A stretch of DNA of 64,000 nt, from positions 14,498,580-14,562,579 of the forward strand of contig NC_088678.1 of assembly GCF_950023065.1 (NCBI RefSeq). The letters run 5' to 3'. The notes under the pieces were generated by a model. That model ran no database searches, was not told the origin of the DNA, and saw only the letters and a list, made by a program, of their open reading frames with translations. Positions within the stretch are counted from its first letter, which is position 1; each line of letters starts with the position of its first letter. Source of the stretch: Planococcus citri (lineage: Eukaryota > Arthropoda > Insecta > Hemiptera > Pseudococcidae). Both the position numbers and the translations under genes were made by a program. This document shows, in pieces, positions 26,864-41,205 of the stretch.

Positions 26864-29800
26864 GGCCAGAGAAAAATTGATCTTTAAGCTGGGAAAATTG
26901 AATCTTCGAAAATTCCGGAGTGATGACTTTGTTTCCCCAGGAAAGTTGAGTAAAATTGTTCAATTCGAGTAGGTAATCGAAGAAAAAAATTATTTGAAAA
27001 TTTGGGTTTGAAATCGAACAATTTTTACTCTTCCTTGCGCAATTATTTTTTCACAATCCGTCCTCAGACCTGCTCGTTTTTTGCAGAATACATACATACG
27101 AAAATGTGCGAAATCAGGAGTTAATATCCAACAAAAAATCAAAAATAATTATTAATTATTAAAAAAAGAAGAAGAAATAAATCATGATTAAAAATAGTAG
27201 ATATTTAAACTGATACAACAAAAACTCATTTTTACCCTCGGGAAACCTACCAAATTCACAAATTTACGCTCGGAATTTTCCATCTTCTCTCTCGTCTTGT
27301 TATTTTTATCACGACCCTGCTACTGCATTGTACGATATACATTCTATAGAGAACCAGTTTCGTACTTCTTTCTATTACCAAGTACCAATTTCATACACAC
27401 TAGCAACATTATTATATTATTAATGTCATCCAAAAATCATACCAACCTTCCGAATTCCTCCCATAAATCATCCAGAATACCTACATCGTTCATCGAATAT
27501 TTCAGGTACATTCGTTTCCTCGGCTCTTTCGCATATCTTCGATTAATTTACGCCATTTCAATGCTATACTCGTCAACATTGCACTACATACGGAGAAAAA
27601 AAAAATAATTTAAATATTCCAATCGATATAGGCTTATATTTAACATATCGTATGAAGCCTATTCAATGAAGCGTACAAAATCGCACACCTATTTAATTGT
27701 TCTAGCTCGCCTCGAATTAATTGTAAACCGGTTAATCTCGAAAAAAAAGTCGAAAAAGAAATAGAAGCTCCTGACAACTATATTACAAAAATACGCTTCT
27801 GATATATAAAACTCATAACGAGCAGCGTAATTTATTTGGTAATATTTTCACAGACCTGTTCGTCGCCGTTCAAAAAAATATTAAGATATTATACTAATTG
27901 ATAGATCGAGACGAACTTGTAAGGAACTTTGGAATATAAAACTAATAAAATACGACGTCGTTCTTGGTCTACATATTAAATCGATATAACGCCACCGTCT
28001 CCAACAGTGATTTTTGTAATTACAAAGTGTTTCGCTTTCAGTATCTACTATTCCCATAACTATACGTGAAATACTAGCACGTGATCTTAATTGCGTATAA
28101 AAATTAATTTAGGGTGATAAAATACAAACATACGTGGGTAGGTATGTAGCTTCACCTCACGTACAACTAATACTACACAAATGATGTCTAAACAAGAAAA
28201 CTTCTCGTCGACACCTTCGAAAACGGGGTATTAATTTGCATCTGATATGACAAATATGACACCTTCCAAGGCTTCATATTTTCCATACATATTAACCATT
28301 TAACCTATGTATTTTATAATACACCATACAATATAATATAGTGTCAACTAAATTGCGAAAAAAAGGTCTTTTTTGTTTTCTTCGAAGTAGGTAGCTGGTA
28401 GGTACCTATTAGAATACGAGTCGCGAAGCTCGTCATCGCATATTAGAAGCCGAACCAATTAAAAGATGATTTGTGAATGAACAGATTTTGTTCAAATCAG
28501 CGTGAAAGTGGCATTACTAAATGAAACCATGACCTGGTAAAATCAAAACCAAACTAGCTAACATATAAGCTATAGGTGACAAGCCTTGAGGTAATGATTA
28601 AGGAGATACTACTGCAACTTTTGCTTAAAATTAATATCTTTTTCCGATTTTTAATCTCAAAATTCGATACTCGTATGTAAAAAATGCGCATACCTACATT
28701 ATGCGATGCACAACGGAAACACGAATAATCATTTGCATTATTTGTTATGTCATCGTGTCAAGTCGTCGATGGATTGGTAGATATAATGATTCGAGGCTCG
28801 TTATTTTTTCACACCAATATACAATTACTAATTTGGACTGGCAACCTGTTTCCTATATGCCTACGAGATGTATCTTTTCAATTGACAAAATACTGTGCAT
28901 TCATATTAATCCATTCATCATTCCAGTCAAGAGGATTTTTATTTCAAGAACTCAAACTAACTCCAAGTCATAAGCAGATACGTGAATAAGTAATTTCGTA
29001 ATCGTATACAAAAGGTCGTTTTCTTTGACGAATTTGTCGATTTTCATATTATCACGGAGGACTTCATCTCGAACTACTTTTTAACCCATTGATTTCAGAT
29101 GCTGCTTGCATAATTTTTAATGAGATTTTATACCAATTATAAATTTTGTAAAGTGAAATGAACTTCATTTTTTTGACAGCATCGTTCGCAAATTTTCAAA
29201 GGTCAAAGAATGTTACACGATTTTAACGAAAATAACATAGATTTTAATTTTGAGCAGAGATGCAATGACGTCAGATCAGAATTAAATTGAAGCAGAGTCA
29301 GTATGTATACGTAGCTAGGTAAATGGTCACAAAAAGGTACATAATCAGAATCACTCTTCTCCTCCTGAATTTTCCCATTTCCATTCCAGCCAAGCATTGA
29401 ACCAAGCAAAGCTAGATCGAAAGAAAATGACGAACCTCATGAGTCATGACAGTTAAAACCAAGTGAATTTTCAGGTGCTGAGGCCATTTTTCGATTTTTG
29501 GCGAGTTTTTAAAAATCAAAGTGGGAAGAAATCAAAATTTCACCAAGTTGACCAAGAAATCTGAAATTTGGTATGCATCCTGTTTTTGACTCTTCCTCTC
29601 CTCAAAATTGTGGAAAAATCCTCCAAAAACCTGTGTAAAAATTTCCAAATTTCCAAAGATATTTCAAAAATTCATCAAGAAAGCCTTCCAAATTTCATAA
29701 ATTGACTCAATATGGATGCAAAAAAATCGTACAAAAACCAGTAACAATGAACAATAAAAATATGTCCAATCAAAAATTGTATTTTTTTCGAAGGAGGAGT

Positions 29801-29933
29801 CCCGATAAGGCCATTTCTTGGCCCCCTGACAGTTATCGACCAGACCACACTTAAAATATTGTAAGAAATATCCAAAATACGAATCGGTGGTTGGTTAACC
29901 CAAAATTACCATTTTTTGGGCTCCAGGGGTTCC
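26864..29933. other. Intergenic DNA with one decayed foldback-arm fragment
   Basis: No gene is supported. At about 29405-29600 there is a short decayed copy of a foldback arm (AGCTAGATCGAAAGA, TTTTTCGATTTTTGGCGAG, AAATCAAAATTTCACCAA). The open frames at 27297-27608 and 28701-28989 have no recognisable domain and no convincing splice context. Confidence 0.45.
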
Positions 29934-30275
29934 CAAAGATGTGATTACAAAAATAATTTTAGGAACCACTGAGTATATTTTCAAAAAACTTTTGTAGCGT
30001 AAAATATCTGTTTGAACTCCGAAACGTTATGCGAGGTGATTTTACCATTTTTGACCCTCGTGAGCAGAAATGGGGGGGGGGGTTGATTTTTGGAAAATTT
30101 TGCAATCACCATTTTGAACCTACCCCTTTGAGCCCCGCTAAAAAGCTTTTTACAGTTTATTAGTATCTGAAAGACCTTCATTCTGCCAAATTTTGAGCCC
30201 AATAAAATTTTCCACTGGTACTCGAAAATCCAGTTTTCAATTTTTTTGCAATTTCGAAATTTTGGGGAACCCCTG
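29934..30275. mobile_element. Possible hAT-like miniature element
   Basis: The ends CAGGGGTTCCCAAA at 29934 and TTTTGGGGAACCCCTG ending at 30275 are inverted and match the usual look of hAT terminal repeats. The flanking 8-mers (TTGGGCTC and GAAAACTA) do not match, so the expected 8-bp duplication is absent. A run of 10 G lies at about 30070. Either the element is old or the inverted pair is accidental. Confidence 0.4.
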
Positions 30276-31684
30276 GAAAACTAGAAACCTACGATTTGCG
30301 CCAAACGTAGCTTTTTGAGGTATATATTCAATTATCTTGATGAAAAAGTTTAATTAAGCTCCCTGTATATTCGTAATTTTGAACCTTTTTTTTAGTGTCC
30401 CCACTTTAGGCACCCCTAAAAAAGTCGTTTAAGCACATTTTTTCAAATAAATTGAAGAATTTACATTTGAACCACACTGGTAAGTGCTCGATAATTTTTC
30501 ATTTGCTTTTTCCTGTAACTTTCAAAATTAAACAGCAGGTATTCTATACTATAAAAAGGAAAAAATTCCTCAAAAGTCACATTCACCAACAATAAAGCAC
30601 CCCAAAAACAAATTTCCAACTAAAAATGATTATTAGATATATGTGTAGGTAGCTACTAGCTAGCTAGGTACCTCCTCTTGGAACATAACTTAGCTACATA
30701 AATATAGTTTTTGATGAAAAAAAATTAATTATGACAGCCGAAACTAATTCAATTACCTAATACATGCGTAACTTATTTGTGTTTTTCAGTTACTTTTTGG
30801 CCCTAAAGGTTTCTTCTCAAAAATATGGATTTCTTTCGAATTCACAAAAAATACATATTTCAACCAAAACAGCCTATAGTTAGTCGTCAAAAAATTAATC
30901 CAGAAAAATAATTTTTTTATATTTCCTACGTAGGTACACGTTGAATGAGACAGTAATCTTCCCCTGCGGTGAGCTCAGCTCTCTATGTGTCCACCTTTTC
31001 TTTGACAAATTATTGGGGAAAAAAACTGGAACCCAAACCTACGCAAATCTTCTGCAGAATCGCGTGATTCATGCGCAAAAAATATGTTTACGAAAAAGTG
31101 ACTAAAAATACTCTACATAATTAGATGTTTACTTTCCGAGAGATACCGGTACCTTTAAATTTTCATAGCTACGTCTTCTATACTAAATAGATTAATCTAG
31201 AATGCGAATTTTTTTCGATCCAAGGTCACTGAACATCCCGATCCTTTGTTCGAATCAAATCAAAATTTCCATCAAAATATCTACATATACACAGGTACGT
31301 ATGGAATCGTGAATGCTGAAGAAAAAAAGAAAATAAACATTACTACATATGTACAAGAATATCGTACACGTGTAAAAAATGTCATCAAACACGCGCAAAA
31401 ATATTCAGATCAACTGTACATAAATAATATTATATACATATTATAGAAATGAATAAAAAAATTCGTTATAGACGTAAACGACCCCGTTACAAGGTAAATA
31501 CCCAGCGTATCTTCGAATACACTGTGTAGTTGTAGGTACACGATTCCCTAAACATAGTGTCATCTTTTTTCTCGTAGGTCAACAACTAGCTACATCAAAA
31601 TTGCGTAAATATATCACCACTTGATCCTCATTCGCATGTAAATAAAATCCGGATTTTGCATAATTATTGTCATCCGTTTAATAG
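30276..31684. other. Intergenic DNA upstream of the Tyr-rich peptide gene
   Basis: AT-rich. No coding sequence or repeat family is recognised. The last few hundred bases presumably contain the promoter-proximal control region of the gene that begins near 31715. Confidence 0.45.
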
Positions 31685-31691
31685 TATAAAA
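31685..31691 (+). promoter_or_regulatory. TATA box of the Tyr-rich peptide gene
   Basis: TATAAAA lies 141 bp upstream of the start codon at 31826. The expected transcription start is about 31711-31716, in ACTCAATCG. This would give a 5' untranslated leader of roughly 110 nt. Confidence 0.65.
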
Positions 31692-31825
31692 GCTTCCCTG
31701 TGCTTCGATCAACTCAATCGAATTCGTTTGCGCTTCGCGAATACTTCTCAGTTCGTGCTCATCTTTTTTCGCTTTTTTCACATTTTTTTCGTTTGATTTT
31801 TTTCAAACTTTTCAACTCAATCAAG

Positions 31826-33407
31826 ATGAAATTCTTCGCTGTAAGTATTCTCTACAATATTTTTTTTTCATTTTTTTTTTTTGTTAAAAATTAATATTTT
31901 TAAAATACCTACGTTTGGTGGTGTGATGTGATCCTATTTTATATTTTTTTCAAAATAATTTTCAAAACCAAGCGAGTTTATTTTTAATTTTAAAATCTTT
32001 TTACTACTGTTTAAAAACATCTAACTTTTTTCTAATGACTTTTGAAAAATATTTTAAAATGAAAACTAACCAGATAGTAGAAAACATTAGATACCATTAT
32101 ACCTATTTTTGCAATTTCAAAATTAATTCCATAATTGGAAATTATTTCACTCTGATAATTCAATGATCTATCAAAAATAACCCATACTATTGGAATCATA
32201 AATATAAATTTAAAAATACTCAATTTTGATTTTTCAAAAATACTTTTGAACAATTTGAATTTCTGAATGAAAATCAATTCGAGAGTAGAAAACCTATTTT
32301 TTTGTATTTTATTTTCCAAATTTGATATTATAAGCACTCAAAACAGTAATCATTTCATTCGAAAATTTTAGAGATCTATCAACAAATAAACAGCAGTTTC
32401 ATTTTGATTCAAGCCATAGCTTATTACATTACGATATTTAATTTGAAATTTAAAAAAAAGTGGTACCTCAAAACACAAGCTTCTTCAAATTTGAATAACT
32501 CATATTACCTACTAATTTTTTTGCAAAATGTCAAATGTAAACAACTGATAAACTGAACAAAAATGATACGCCTAAGTAATTAATACAATTTTTAATGCTT
32601 GAATTCTACCTATTTTGATAATTCTTTTTTCAATTCAATGCAAATATTATGTTTTTCAAAAATCAAACACCAATGTTCTAATAATACGTACTTGCTACAC
32701 GGTAGCACAGGTCTCAAAGCGATTTTTAAAATTATAAAATGAAATAAAATCTAGGATAAGCATCGAGTCGTGTACAAACATAGATAAATTTAACAAACAA
32801 ATTGGTCCATTTTATAAAGTAATAGAAAAATAAGCCATAAAGATTAATTAAAACACTCATTTCTTCAAATTAGGAATCGAACATTTTTCTTGAAATTTGA
32901 TAGTCGAATAAAAAATTATTCTAAAATATCCTAAACGAGTTCGCATCGATTACCTACTAATAATACGAGTACCTATACTAGCAATCAAATGAATAATTTT
33001 AGCAAACAACCAAGACCTACATAATTTTGGAATATTCTCTCTCGTAATATGACATTCGATTAAATTATGAAATATTACTATCCAAAACTTAGCAAAAAAT
33101 AATTTGTGACGAACGACATTAAATGCGAAATCATTTGGATGGTTGTTTTGAAACTAGAAATTAACCAGTCTGTATATTTTTGCAGTTCTTCGTTTTGATG
33201 ATGATCGTTGTCGTCCAAGCCTTCGCTTTACCAGCTGTTCCAGCTCCAGGCCCAGGCCCACTTGGACCCGAATCGGCTGCCGCTTTACCATCAGGAGCTC
33301 CAAAGGCCAAACGTGACTTATACTACTACACTCCATTGACCGTACCGACTGTCAAATACTACTACCCAACTTACTACTACTACAACCCATACGAAATCAT
33401 TGTATAA
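31826..33407 (+). CDS. Small secreted Tyr-rich peptide precursor (two exons)
   Basis: Coding exons are 31826-31840 (five codons, MKFFA) and 33186-33407. The intron is phase 0 with donor GTAAGT and acceptor TTTTGCAG. The 78-residue product has a signal peptide (about 1-19, hydrophobic FFVLMMIVVVQAFA), a Pro/Ala/Gly-rich stretch (20-44), a KAKR site at 45-48 that fits furin-like cleavage, and a 30-residue tail (49-78) with 11 tyrosines in runs such as YYY and YYYY. There is no C-terminal amidation glycine. The layout recalls small secreted peptides annotated in insects as neuropeptide-like or cuticular, but I cannot name an orthologue. It is probably a cuticle or extracellular-matrix peptide. 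Codon use is GC-richer than the flanks, which supports a real gene. A TATA box lies at 31685 and a poly(A) signal at 33609. Confidence 0.78.
31841..33185 (+). other. Intron of the Tyr-rich peptide gene
   Basis: A 1345-bp AT-rich intron with a GTAAGT donor and a TTTTGCAG acceptor. No nested gene or recognised mobile element is seen. Large first introns of this kind often hold stage or tissue enhancers in cuticle genes, but nothing specific is visible. Confidence 0.7.
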
Positions 33408-33608
33408 GTTACCAAAAAACCCCCCTTTGTATTAATTAAGCCGCAGAGACTCAGCAATTTATTCTTTAAACAGTATATTTTATTACGAATTAAATATATT
33501 TGGTTTCGAGAATATTATAACTCCTGTGATATGCAGTCGAATATATTTAATTTTTTTTTCTCCGTTTCATAATCCTGTATTGTATATTTACCATGTTTAT
33601 TAAATATT

Positions 33609-33614
33609 AATAAA
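33609..33614 (+). terminator. Poly(A) signal AATAAA of the Tyr-rich peptide gene
   Basis: AATAAA lies 202 bp after the stop codon in an AT-rich 3' untranslated region. The likely cleavage site is about 33625-33635. Confidence 0.65.
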
Positions 33615-33635
33615 TTAATTACGCAAAATACTCAG

Positions 33636-36600
33636 ACTCATTTTTTTAAAACAGACATCTAATCGTAATGTAATTTAATGCTTGAATGGTACGATGACTG
33701 AGTGTTTAATTACCTACTGATTGCTGCGGGTTTCCAAGAGAATGGCGTTTGTTGTAATATGATCAACAAGGTGGTTTATACTTTGCAATCGCTAATATGG
33801 TTATGCGGGTTTCATTCACAAGTGTATCTATGAATTGAAAGTAATGGGCTATTTCGTATCACGTTCAAGATCATCGGTCATTGATTCTGTCTGTAGATTC
33901 AAAAAAACGTAGCACGAAAAGATCAATACCATACAGTACCAGTAAAACACTTTTGGCCTTTGGAGCGGGCTAGTAGCATAATAGCAGCACTTGGTGAATA
34001 GAACATGGATCTATGACGAGAAAACTCTGAGCAATGAGAAATTAAAAATAAAATCTTCGTAAAAATAAATTACCTACAAAAAGCCTAGAATTCTTGCTTT
34101 TTACCGAAACAAAAAAATCCAATACATGCTTCGTTTCCAAATTTGAAAACTAATTCTGAATACTAACTGAAACGTTTCAATTAGGTACCGGTCAAAATTC
34201 ATAGATTAGGTACAGATAAGAAATATATAAGTACTTTTCAAATTCAAGAAGCACCAGTAAAAAATAATCACTGAAATCAACTTCTGGTTCAGAAGAACGG
34301 TAACGATGATTCAAACAGTAATTTGTATGACTTACGTCTTCGAGATCGAACAACAGGAGGTTTTTCAACAATCGCACCTAAAAAAATAAAAATCATTAAT
34401 TACCTATACTGAAATACAAAACATGAAAACTAAAATACACAATCTACCCTAAATTATCCTCTATTCAAACAGAATAAACACAATAACATGAGATCTCGAA
34501 TGTGATGACAATCTCACGCTGAGTTTACTGTCGCCGGCTGTCACTTTCACTGTCTTTCAAGAAACCTACCCTTAATTGGAACCTTCATAGTAGTAATGTA
34601 GAGTATAGGTAATTTAAGCTACCCCGAACCATATTATAGTCTTCTGGTCAGTTTTAGTAATTATCCATTGTTCCGGTTACACAACACCCACACAATCTTA
34701 GATAAGCTAATTGTTTACACTATGTTGAATTAGCGATGAAAATGAAAACACACCGGGTAAATGACTGCTGAATAACCTTCACCTTATACATTTCACAAGT
34801 CAAGGATATTAGCGTATAAAATGTTTGTCTGCATCGTGGATTTCTCGCCAAGAGTATTATTTTATCGCCGGCGGAACAACATTTTCTTACAACAATCAAC
34901 CACCGAAAATCTTTACTTACAAAATGTGTTTTTGGAAAATCCATTCAACTTGTTAGATGAACAGTGATACAGAATCGCTGTCGATTGTGGTTGTATTTTA
35001 TTGCTGTTTATTTACTAGAGTAGAAAAGTGGAAAAGCTAGTTTGTTATGTGACAAATTTGAAATTCCATTCACAAACGACTAAAAATATCTACGGTTTTC
35101 ACTACGACGAATGATTGAAATTTTTCAATATAGCGTTGAAATCTTTGCGATCAATTTGCGGTTTGGAATTCAAACTTGGCGATCTTCCTACAACGCAGAA
35201 CTTTTTTTCTGCAGAGAGATTGTTGTAAAAATACGTACTTATTACTTTAGTTAGGTACTTACTCGGTACTGAATTAATGTCTGATGGGATATTGTATAGT
35301 AAATATCGAATATTGATTGAAAAAACCCGAAGTATTCTAATTAAATCGATATGAAGGAAACGTTTGAAACGAGTACATCGACTAAACACAATAAAAACGA
35401 ACTTAATTTCCAAAATGTCACATTGACAGAAGTGTCGAGAGCTACGCGAAGAATGAAATGAACCAAATCTCCAATAATACTGCATAATGTCTAACCGATC
35501 ATTACTCATTACTCAGTAATGATTCAACAATTCAGCGATGACACCGATGCACCCAAAATAATTCACTGATTGTAAAATTTTGAATCTCCGTTGACTTGGA
35601 TCATGTGCATTGATCACCGATTTCCAAAAATTGTATTTTGTTATGATTTTGAATCAGTGTTGCCGAATGTCGCGAATTTATTTTTTTTTGGAAACCGGTT
35701 ACTGGAGAGGTAATTACTTGTTAATTACCTATCATTATGATTATTGATTATCACATGATAAATAATTGATAAAGAATAGGTAGAGATAATGAAACGATAA
35801 TTAAATTACAGACAAGACATGAGACAGGTCTTACCGTACAAATCACAAATAAATTTATAATCCATGCAATCCTCTCATCCTATTTCCATTTTTATTTTTT
35901 ATTTCGAATTTCGATTTTAAAAAGTTGAAATTTGAATGATTTAGAGTTCTTATTTTATTAAGGATAAGGAAGACGTTTTTGTTTGTTGACATTTTTTCAG
36001 TTGATGTCTGATCTTTCATTAATCATTAGGTATTTATTTATTTTATTTTCACCAAACTGCAAAATCTTCAAAATAAACGCAGCAAAATCATTTGAGAAAT
36101 TATTTGAGACCAATATTATGCGGTCGAGTTGACATTTTACTGAATTACGTAATAACTATTTCGATAGGTAATTCGCATTTCCCCCCAAAAATACTCCAGA
36201 AGATGAAAAATTAAATAAATCACAATTTTCCAACCACTTTGAGTAAGGATAAGGATTCCGGCCAATAGATAAATATCTACATTGAAATTTGAAGAGTATT
36301 TTCAAAAATGCAGCTGAGACGCTGAGGACATGGGGGAAAGCAAATTTAATCATTCATTCTGGATCTGATCGACGGATCATAACCAGACATTCTACAGATC
36401 AGAGATTTTTTCTATTTCTGTCAGTCAGATTGTGTAAGAAAAGCATAATTCAGCGAACACAACAATTTTACATCCTTCAACTACCTAGTCGATAATTATT
36501 TCGATCAATTACATCATCGTGAAAATTAAAAGAATACAATATACTCGTACTTAGTTTATCACTATTAAATTTGTACATTTGATTCTAATAGGTACCTAAC

Positions 36601-39600
36601 GTTTAATCACACGCATTTCATTGATATTTCGATGAATTATATAAATCTGCTGATTGAAATATTATGTGGACGATTTCTCGCTTTCCGATTCACTGCATTT
36701 CCCAAAAATATTAAAACAAGTGCGTGCTAAGCCTATACTATACATAAGTGAGCAACAATATACCGTCAATGATACTTATATTTTCCATTTGAATCAACTC
36801 CCAAAAGTAGATCGCGGAAAAAAACGAGATAGGTACCTAAATTGTATCATATGCGTGTACTTTTATGTCGATCGTATTTAAAAATTTAATTGATTTGTTT
36901 CGGTCAAGGCAGGTGCTTAAAAGGCGTATAATGTCATATTTGCGAAACGAATCGAACCGTTGTTTTAGGATAATTACATCGCCCATTGTGTGGTATCCGT
37001 GCGTTCAATTACATCTTACGATAAATCGGTAAATACATAATAACTGCGGGGAGATCACTCGAAAGTGTATCATTAACAAGTGACGAGTAATATGTTTGAG
37101 GTTTCATAGTAATAGCTCGCATAGCTGATAGGTATGATGGAAGATCGTAGGCTATAGGTTTCACGAGAGACGCGCCGCACCGTTAAGGTCGTTCATGGTT
37201 CAAGTGTAATGAAATGATTTGCATGAAAATTATTTTGTAAAACTGCCAAAACCCCTTAAGAATGAACTATACGACAGCCAATCGAACGAATCATTTTCAT
37301 ACTTTCATTAAAATATTGGCGGAAATTCGTTAATTCTTCCTTATCGCTGAATCAAATTCAAATTTGTTCGTATTCGCACGTGCATAAGCCTGGCGGTTAG
37401 AAATTAGTTGGGTATATGGCGGCACTAAAAAGGGCTGAATCAGACGCATTTAAGGAGATACAATCATATTATAGATAAATGAAAACAAAAACATCGAGTA
37501 CTCGTAATATAGGTAAAGGCATCAGCTCTATACGATGAATTTTTAAAACATTTCTTGGTCCAAGATAAATCATAAAACCAGTCGTAAAGTACCATGTTAA
37601 CACCTACAAATTGTTATCATATTGATTACCTTGTGATCACGCGATTATACATTTGTCGTGCGTCTGCGACTAATGTTTTTTTTACATTGTGCACCAATTC
37701 TAAGTAATGATAAGCGTCCAATTATCTAGGAACATTTCAATTGCTACGCGTTTTATAATGGTCGATATAAATTCTGGAAAAGCGTGACATCTCAAGAGTC
37801 ATACAATTACATAATTATATAATCTTATGTCTGGTGATAATGTTTCTAGCGCATGATCTTCAGAAACTGGTTCACACAGATCACCATGTATTTAATATTC
37901 ATAACTGCGAACCTTGTCAACGCGTAATTCAGAATAACTCCGTATTTGAATAATATACAGTACCCTACCTACCCAATATAAATCTATTTAGCCGAATTAA
38001 AAATACATTCGGTACATCGAATAATCTTCTTTCACCCTAAAAATTACCTATTTATAGAAAACTTGTTGCAAAGTACGATACCTACACAAGTTCCTCGTGT
38101 CGATGAAATGTTAACCCATGCGCGATGGAAATTTTTCAAATGAAAAACGAAGAAAATGTTAATTTACTAGATAGGTAAACACTTCAGGTAGCGCGAAAAA
38201 TTTCCATTCTAGACGATCGTTGAACTCGCTAATAGAAAAATATCCGGATTACGTGGACTGTGGGACGTGAAAATTCAATATAAGAACCCACGCTGCGAAC
38301 AAACGTTTATTCGCCGAAATATTTCTGTTTGAAGATGATCTGCGATATTATCGCCAAGCACGTTATTCTACCATGAAACTGTATCACCAGTGATCACGTA
38401 TACTATTATCTAATCACCATTTATCAACGTTACGTTTACGTACCTCAAATTAGCCATCATTCAATTTGCAATAAATACGTCATTCAAAAGAATATTTTTG
38501 GCAAAGAGTTGTAGGACAGTAAAATAGTAAACAGATCAAACAGGTGAAAATATCAACGCCACGAAACATGTGTTAGGTATTAGGTAGAGGTACCGCTGCA
38601 TGCTGTAGCAAACATCCGCATCCTGGATCTGGAAAAATATTTGTGTTTAAAAACAAAAAATACCTATCTACTAATGCTTAAGGCTCATTAAACTTACTAC
38701 ATTTTTTCCAAAAGTAATTAATTTATTTCAATCTTCGAATTAATCTGATCTCCACATAGACCTAGCTACGTGACCGTGTTAAATGCAAGGATCGAGCGCA
38801 CAAAGCATAGGACGTGGATAGAGTAAATTTGATTAAACAAAGTTATCTTGATTATCTGTAGAAAAAAATATTTCTTTTCCTTGAAATACATTCTAGAGAA
38901 ATACATAATCTAACATTGGTCAACAACACTCACCGTAGAGAAAATCAGTAGCATAGGAGCGAGAGTACCTACTCCTCTGAATCAATGTAGGAATGAAGTA
39001 ATTTAAAACATCTCGTCGTCATGAATAATTTAAGTATTTTTCTTCTAAACGACCTAAAACGCAAAAAAAAAGACAAAAATGAAAATTTACAAAATAATAT
39101 ATTAGTATTTAATTTATTGCTTCATCTAGGCAACACTCCATCCTTTTTCCGAACATTATTTTTTCGAATAAACTTTAGAATTTGAACCTCACCAGTTCCA
39201 GATACCTATGAAATAATCCGCGTAAGAGGATTCAGGGCAAACAAGTTGAAAAAGGTAACAAAAAAAAAAAAAAAAACGTTACAAGACATGAGCAAACATT
39301 TTAATATGGAAAAAAACCACAAAGAAAGCTAGGTAAAGCTTTCATTAAAAAAATGTAAAAAAATACTTCTTGGAAATTATTGCAAAAAATGATAGGTTTT
39401 CAAAAGTTACAGAAAAAGTGAGTAGGTATTTTGACACTTTTTGGCAAAAAATCAAATTTTGTTCATTTTAGCTTAGCAAAGGTTGAGCTTTTTTTGACAA
39501 TTTTTGATGAAAGGCGAGAACTTTTGTAGATCTAAATTTTTGGCAGAAGGCAGAACTTTTAAAAAATTACTGACAATAAACTTTTTGTAATTTTTTTCAT

Positions 39601-39840
39601 AAAAAGTAGGCTTTTTCGCAACTTTTTTAGTGAAAAGGTGACTTTATTTTTTTGAAAAATGAGTTTTCTTGAAAAAAAAGACTTTATGTGGAGAAAGTTG
39701 AACATGGGAAATTTTTGCTATTTTAGCAAAAATTCAAAGCTTTTTGGCATTTTTTGCAATCAAGCGACAATTTTTAGCAATTTTTAGAAAGAAACAACAC
39801 TTTTTACTGTTTTTAGCACAAATTTGTAACCAAGTTGAAA
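33636..39840. other. Intergenic DNA, no gene supported
   Basis: No exon, RNA gene or clear mobile element is recognised. About 36900-38600 is repeat-poor, moderately complex sequence that could be regulatory. A 17-base A run ends at 39276. From about 39280 to 39840 the sequence is low-complexity, with many TTTTTGGCAAAAA-like inverted patches that grade into the foldback block downstream. Confidence 0.4.
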
Positions 39841-41205
39841 TATATTTGTCAGTTTTTGGTAAATTTTTGAAAATCAAATTTAGGCCAAAAATGAGAAAAA
39901 AAAATCAAAATTTTACCAAATTGAGCTATAAAGCTAAAATTAGGATATACCCTATTTTCGACCTGCAAAATCGATTGGAAACGATTTCAACCCGTTTTGA
40001 GCAGTTCTGGAGCCTCCAGCACATTTTTGAAACTTGAAATTCTCACCAAATATCATCAAATGAAGTTGGAAAACGGAAATTCACGCTGCAATCCAATTTA
40101 AACACGCCATTAAGTCGACTGCTGGTAAGTTTTAGTCATTTTGTTGCTACCTGCTACTTTTTGAAAATTCTTGGAGCCTCCAGTAGATGTTTGAAACCTG
40201 TAATTCCTATAAAATTTCATCAAATGAAGTTAAAAAGCCGAAATTCATTCTGTAAACTAATTTTCATACGATGAAGTCGATTGCAAGTAAATTTCAAGTC
40301 GTTTTGTGGCCGTCAGCGAGTTTTTGTAAATTACTGGAGCCTCCAGTAAATTTTTGAAACTTGTAATTTCTACAAAATTTCATCAAATGAGGTACTAGGA
40401 AAGCCAAAAGTTAATTCGGATAGATTTTATGGCATTTTTTGAAGAACAGAAGTTTCTAAAAATCTGCTGGAGGCTCCAAAACGGATTGAAACTGCCTGCG
40501 ATCCACCTCAGCACAATGTCAAAAATGGGGTGTCTCTGTTAGGTAAAATTTTATGGAAATTTTGAGCATTGAAATATCTGCCGGAGGCTCCAGTAATATC
40601 CAGAAAGTCGCTGGAGGCTCCAAAACGACTTGAAATCTACGAGTAGTCGACTTCATAGCGTATTGAAATCAGTTTACAGAGTGAATTTTAGCTTTGCAAC
40701 TGTTTTTTATGACATTTTAAAATTATTCTAAAATCTGTTGGAGGCTCTAGGAATTTTTGAAGAGTTGCTGGAGGCTCCAAAATGACTTGAACCAACCTGC
40801 AGTCCACTTGATGACGCATTGAAATTGAAGTACGGGGTGAATTTTGGATTTCCAACTCTGTTATGGTAAATTTTTATGGAAATTTCGAGCATTGAAATAT
40901 CTGCTGGAGGCTCCAGTAATTTCCAAAAAGTCTCTGGAGGCTCCAAAACGACATGAAATCTACTTGCAGTCAACTCCCTAGCGTATTGAAATTAGTTTAC
41001 AGAATGAATTTTAGCTTTCCAATTGCTTTTGATAAAATGTTGTGGGAATTTCAAGTTTCAAAAAATTGCTGGAGGCTCCGGAATTGCTCAAAATGGTTGG
41101 ACATAGTTTCTAATCGATTTGGCGAGTCGAAAATGGAATATATCCCAAATTTCATCCTTCTAAATCAATTTGGTAAAATTTTGATTTTTTTTCTCAACTT
41201 TACCC
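39841..41205. mobile_element. Foldback element or remnant without clear ends
   Basis: The left arm starts around 39845 (TTTTTGGTAAATTTTTGAAA, then TTACCAAATTGAGC, CGATTGGAAACGATTTC). The right arm ends around 41195 (TCTAATCGATTTGGCGAGTC, then AATTTGGTAAAATTTTG). Between them are monomers with CTGGAGCCTCCAG or CTGGAGGCTCCAG at about 40008, 40335, 40577, 40902 and 41069. The outer TAGTCC and GGAGGATC blocks are missing, so this is a truncated or older copy. Confidence 0.65.

Noticed and set aside
29934..30275. Firm assignment to the hAT superfamily
   Set aside because: The ends fit, but the flanking 8-mers do not match, so it is listed only as possible.
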